Below the pieces are notes generated by a model. That model was given only the letters and a program-made list of their open reading frames with translations, had not been told where the DNA came from and made no database searches. From positions 1 through 18,368 of the forward strand of contig JAIDXA010000247.1 of assembly GCA_029058705.1 (NCBI GenBank): a DNA stretch of 18,368 nt. The letters are read 5' to 3'. Shown piece by piece: positions 15,938 through 18,368 of the stretch; position 1 is the stretch's first letter; every line of letters begins with the position of its first letter. This DNA is from Paramuribaculum sp. (GTDB taxonomy: Bacteria; Bacteroidota; Bacteroidia; Bacteroidales; Muribaculaceae). The position numbers were made by a program, and so were the translations under genes.

Positions 15938-16951
15938 ATGAAAAATTTGCCCAAATACATAGATTTTGTATTCTGTTTTGCGGTTTTGCCGGTAATGATG
16001 ATCATGTTTCCGATAGAAAGATGGTATCATAATTTCCAGAGCTATATCGTGTTGTTGGGCATATGGCTTTATTGTCTGTATTTTCTTAACCGCTATGCGA
16101 CTGTTCCGTTTCTTTTCAATGGCGACAAAAAAAGAATCGTCGGAATAGCCATAATATTGGCTTCACTTGTGGTTACGTATTGTTTTTCAGCTGTTTCGCT
16201 TTACACGCCCAAGCCGAACATCCATGATGAGGGAGTTGTCAGGCTTTTCCCATCGGTCAAGCAGTATCAACAGGCCGTATGGTCGCTGTTCATGATTGTC
16301 GAGACTTTCAGCTTTGCTGTCGGGCTGTTTACCCAGACGGAAATCCAGCGCTCCCGACGCAGGGACGTGGAAGCCCAGAGAGACCGTGCCGAGATTGACC
16401 TGTATAAGGCCCAGATCAAGCCTCATTTCATGTTCAATACCCTCAACTCGCTCTACGGCCTGTTCCTGACCAAGAATGAAAACGCGCTTCCTTCACTGGA
16501 AAAATTCATATCCATGATGCGCTATATCCACACTACGGCCCGACTCGAAATGGTAGACCTCACGGACGAAGCCGGTTATATACGTGAGTTGGTCGCGTTG
16601 CAGTCGCTGCGTCTTAATGATAAGACATCTGTCGATGTTGAAATAGACATCCGCGACAATTCATTGAAAATTCCCCCTATGCTGCTGGTGACATTTGTAG
16701 AGAACTGCTTTAAGCATGGAGTCTCATCTGTCAGCGAAAGCACAATTCACATATCGCTTATGGAAAAAGATGGATTGTTGCGCTTTCAGACATGCAACAG
16801 GATATTTCCGGTAAAACGTATCGGAGAACATATGGGTATAGAAAACTGTCGTAAACGTCTCGCCATGATTTATCCTGGAATCCATAGGCTGACCATTTCT
16901 GATACTGAAAATTTTTATAGAGTCGAACTTGAAATAAAACTGAAAAAATGA
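15938..16951 (+). CDS. LytS-type sensor histidine kinase (His_kinase PF06580 family)
   Basis: A 337-residue inner-membrane sensor kinase. Four hydrophobic segments (about 8-26, 36-52, 67-88, 112-132) form the sensor without a large extracytoplasmic domain, except a short loop with PKPNIHDEG between helices 3 and 4. A basic helical linker (QRSRRRDVEAQRDRAEID) leads to the phosphoacceptor block KPHFMFNTLNSL with His163. The ATP-binding domain has the N-box VENCFKHG (Asn256) and a G-box GEHMGIENCRKRL. This is the family that pairs with LytTR regulators. An alternative TTG start three bases earlier is possible, but ATG 15938 is preferred. The stop overlaps the regulator start by 4 bp (ATGA, 16948-16951), so the two are translationally coupled. 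The gene is divergent from the RND pump. The stimulus is unknown. Confidence 0.9.
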   Translation: MKNLPKYIDFVFCFAVLPVMMIMFPIERWYHNFQSYIVLLGIWLYCLYFLNRYATVPFLFNGDKKRIVGIAIILASLVVTYCFSAVSLYTPKPNIHDEGVVRLFPSVKQYQQAVWSLFMIVETFSFAVGLFTQTEIQRSRRRDVEAQRDRAEIDLYKAQIKPHFMFNTLNSLYGLFLTKNENALPSLEKFISMMRYIHTTARLEMVDLTDEAGYIRELVALQSLRLNDKTSVDVEIDIRDNSLKIPPMLLVTFVENCFKHGVSSVSESTIHISLMEKDGLLRFQTCNRIFPVKRIGEHMGIENCRKRLAMIYPGIHRLTISDTENFYRVELEIKLKK

Positions 16952-17667
16952 TTCGTTGCGTTGCCATAGATGATGAGCCGATCGCTCTCAGTATAATTAA
17001 TGAATATTGCCAGCGGTATGGTGACATTCAGCTTGATTCTTTCTCGTCGCCGGTCGAGGGGATGAGGCATATTGTAGAGAACAAGCCTGAAATTGTTTTT
17101 CTTGACATAGAAATGAATTCCTGCAACGGTGTCGAGCTTGCAAAACAATTGCCTGAGGACACTATTTTGATTTTCACCACGGCATATTCCCGGTATGCGC
17201 TTGACGGATTCAATGTCACTGCCATTGATTTTCTCCATAAACCGATTTTCTATTCTCGTTTTGAACAAGCGATGGCCAAGGCGGTTGCCTGGATGAAAAG
17301 ACGCAGCCAACCGATTCCGCTGCGGAAATCAATCACATTGAAGGCGGAACACCGAAATGTCGTTGTGGATCTTGACACAGTTCGTTACATAGAGGCTATG
17401 GACAATTATATAAAAGTCTATCGCCGGGATTTGCCCACCGTGATTTCGCAGATCACGATGAAAGAAGTCGAGTCAATGCTGCCTGCTGAGAAATTCATAA
17501 GGGTGCATCGTTCGTTCATAGTGCCGCTCGCTGTTATCGACAGCTTCTCCAACAGAAAGATATATATCCATGGCGCAGTGAATCCGATTCCGGTAGGCCG
17601 GACATATAACGATTCATTCCAGTCGCTGTATAACATTTTTAAACTAAACAATACCGATTCAAAATGA
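16948..17667 (+). CDS. LytTR-family response regulator
   Basis: A 239-residue transcription regulator. The receiver domain (1-115) has the acidic pocket Asp8-Asp9-Glu10, phosphoacceptor Asp53 (VFLDIEM), Thr78 in FTTAY and Lys98-Pro99 (LHKP), all expected of an active receiver. The LytTR DNA-binding domain (about 128-230) shows the usual blocks: VDLDTVRYIEAMDNYIKVY, TMKEVESMLP, FIRVHRSFIVPL and PIPVGRTY. It overlaps the kinase gene by 4 bp and the following PepSY-like gene by 4 bp (ATGA at 17664-17667), so all three are made from one message. LytTR proteins bind paired direct repeats; likely targets are its own operon or the divergent RND gene, but no clear repeat pair was found in 15779-15937. 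Confidence 0.92.
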   Translation: MIRCVAIDDEPIALSIINEYCQRYGDIQLDSFSSPVEGMRHIVENKPEIVFLDIEMNSCNGVELAKQLPEDTILIFTTAYSRYALDGFNVTAIDFLHKPIFYSRFEQAMAKAVAWMKRRSQPIPLRKSITLKAEHRNVVVDLDTVRYIEAMDNYIKVYRRDLPTVISQITMKEVESMLPAEKFIRVHRSFIVPLAVIDSFSNRKIYIHGAVNPIPVGRTYNDSFQSLYNIFKLNNTDSK

Positions 17668-18128
17668 AAAGAACAATTACATTGATGCTTCTGGCGATCG
17701 TGGCATCCGTTTCCGCGGCCTACGTCTATGCCGGAACTCCTGTTTCTCTGGCTCAGCTCCCTCAGGCTGCCCGTACATTCCTGACCAAATACTTTCCCGG
17801 CGACAATGTGAAGAAAGCGGAAAAGGATCAGGGTCACCGTGGAATGGAGTATGAAGTGGATCTGGCAAGCGGCGCTGAAATCGACTTCCGTGAAAACGGC
17901 GAATGGAAGGAAGTCAAAGTTGCCCGTGGTAAAGCCGTGCCCTCTGGAATCGTGCCGGCGGCAATCGCAAAACATGTTTCTGCCAACTATTCAGGCCAGA
18001 AGATCGTAGAGATTTCCCGTAAGCGTGGCGGCTACGAAGTTGAACTGTCAAACGGAACCGAGCTTAAGCTCACCGAAGACGCCAAACCGCTGACCGGTCA
18101 GCGTGGCGGCAACCGCCCCCGTCGGTAA
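17664..18128 (+). CDS. PepSY-like (DUF2874) secreted protein
   Basis: A 154-residue exported protein with a signal peptide (1-23, cut near YVYA-GT) and no lipobox. It holds two copies of a PepSY-like half: about 30-84 (LPQAARTFLTKYFPG, MEYEVDLASGAEIDF, GEWKEV) and about 96-143 (VPAAIAKHVSANYSG, GGYEVELSNGTELKL). Both have the form helix, then E-V-(D/E)-L strand, then G-x-E strand. The C-terminus is a basic Gly/Arg tail (GQRGGNRPRR). Its start overlaps the regulator stop by 4 bp, so it is the third gene of the two-component operon, and a terminator follows. Genes of this family often lie beside LytTR systems in Bacteroidetes; an accessory periplasmic sensor or an output of the system are both plausible. 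No enzymatic function is assigned. Confidence 0.85.
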   Translation: MKRTITLMLLAIVASVSAAYVYAGTPVSLAQLPQAARTFLTKYFPGDNVKKAEKDQGHRGMEYEVDLASGAEIDFRENGEWKEVKVARGKAVPSGIVPAAIAKHVSANYSGQKIVEISRKRGGYEVELSNGTELKLTEDAKPLTGQRGGNRPRR

Positions 18129-18147
18129 CTCCTGGAATCCAACTACG

Positions 18148-18192
18148 CATGAGACCGGACCGTTGCACTGGCGGTTTGGTCTCATGTGTTTT
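18148..18192 (+). terminator. Terminator of the two-component/PepSY-like operon
   Basis: CATGAGACCGGACCG (18148-18162) pairs with CGGTTTGGTCTCATG (18172-18186). That is 15 continuous pairs, two of them G-U, closing a 9-nt loop, with TGTTTTCT following. It begins 20 bp after the stop of the PepSY-like gene. Confidence 0.75.
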
Positions 18193-18257
18193 CTAAGGAT
18201 ACAGGAAATCCGCTGACCCCATGTAAGTGGCGTCCGCTCAGAGTGGCTGTGTCATGT

Positions 18258-18288
18258 AAAAAAAGCGAATCGAAAAATTCGATTCGCT
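18258..18288 (-). terminator. Intrinsic terminator of the tRNA-Ala gene
   Basis: Read on the - strand, AGCGAATCGAA, TTT, TTCGATTCGCT (18264-18288, 11 perfect pairs) is followed by an uninterrupted run of T (A18258-18264 on the + strand). It lies a few bases beyond the tRNA 3' end. Confidence 0.8.
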
Positions 18289-18295
18289 CGGTTTG

Positions 18296-18368
18296 TGGAG
18301 TATAGCGGACTCGAACCGCTCACCTCGACACTGCCAGTGTCGCGCTCTAGCCAGATGAGCTAATACCC
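18296..18368 (-). tRNA. tRNA-Ala(GGC), missing its first base at the window edge
   Basis: On the - strand all arms fold. The acceptor 3' strand is ATACTCC with discriminator A. The D-arm is GCTC-ATCTGGCTA-GAGC. The anticodon arm is CGACA-CTGGCAG-TGTCG with anticodon GGC, reading GCC (Ala). The T-arm is AGCGG-TTCGAGT-CCGCT. The acceptor 5' strand needs one more base, which lies at position 18369, so the full gene is 74 nt. No CCA is encoded after the discriminator: the CCA seen at the end is the last two acceptor bases plus the discriminator. Confidence 0.9.

Noticed and set aside
1..18368. CRISPR array, insertion sequence or integrase-type mobile element
   Set aside because: No spaced repeat arrays, transposase-like frames or terminal inverted repeats were seen. 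The tRNA at the edge has no adjacent integrase within the window.

Overview
The window reads as chromosomal DNA from a Bacteroidales bacterium. The signs are promoters of the Bacteroidetes type (TTTG, about 20 bp, TAnnTTTG) at 198-229 and 15914-15921, lipoproteins with relaxed lipoboxes, a TonB-dependent receptor with a carboxypeptidase-regulatory-like N-terminal domain, a DUF4374 (XusB-type) lipoprotein, and a LytS/LytTR two-component pair next to a PepSY-like periplasmic protein. A gut member such as Muribaculaceae would fit, but that is inference; no rRNA or marker gene is present.

Layout. (i) 1-94: probable tail of an upstream gene. (ii) 258-3131, + strand: an unusual 511-residue polypeptide joining an ECF sigma factor, one inner-membrane helix and a C-terminal outer-membrane-type beta-barrel, followed by a CotH-family lipoprotein. 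(iii) 3238-6020: a divergent pair of secreted serine hydrolases, a subtype B tannase (-) and an alpha/beta-hydrolase lipoprotein (+), sharing a 245-bp control region. (iv) 6079-12429, - strand: an iron-xenosiderophore uptake operon, xusA (receptor), xusB (surface lipoprotein) and xusC (PepSY membrane protein), then a Bcr/CflA-type MFS transporter beyond an intrinsic terminator. A palindrome of NarL/LuxR-operator shape lies at the xusA promoter. (v) 12647-15778, - strand: an RND efflux pump without adaptor or outer-membrane channel beside it. (vi) 15938-18128, + strand: LytS-type histidine kinase, LytTR response regulator and PepSY-like secreted protein, coupled by two ATGA overlaps and ended by a strong terminator. 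(vii) 18258-18368, - strand: tRNA-Ala(GGC) with its terminator; its first base lies just outside the window.

How the parts may work together. Most of the window serves the cell envelope: sensing (sigma-barrel fusion, two-component system), uptake (Xus), export (MFS, RND) and degradation of polyphenol esters (tannase plus esterase). Tannins and other galloyl or catechol compounds chelate iron, so a tannase next to a catechol-siderophore uptake locus is a suggestive pairing, though co-function is only inferred.

The most unusual item is the sigma factor-transmembrane-beta-barrel fusion. In Bacteroidetes, ECF sigma factors are normally separate from the membrane protein that controls them. Here one reading frame places a promoter-recognition module in the cytoplasm and a beta-barrel at the other end of the chain.
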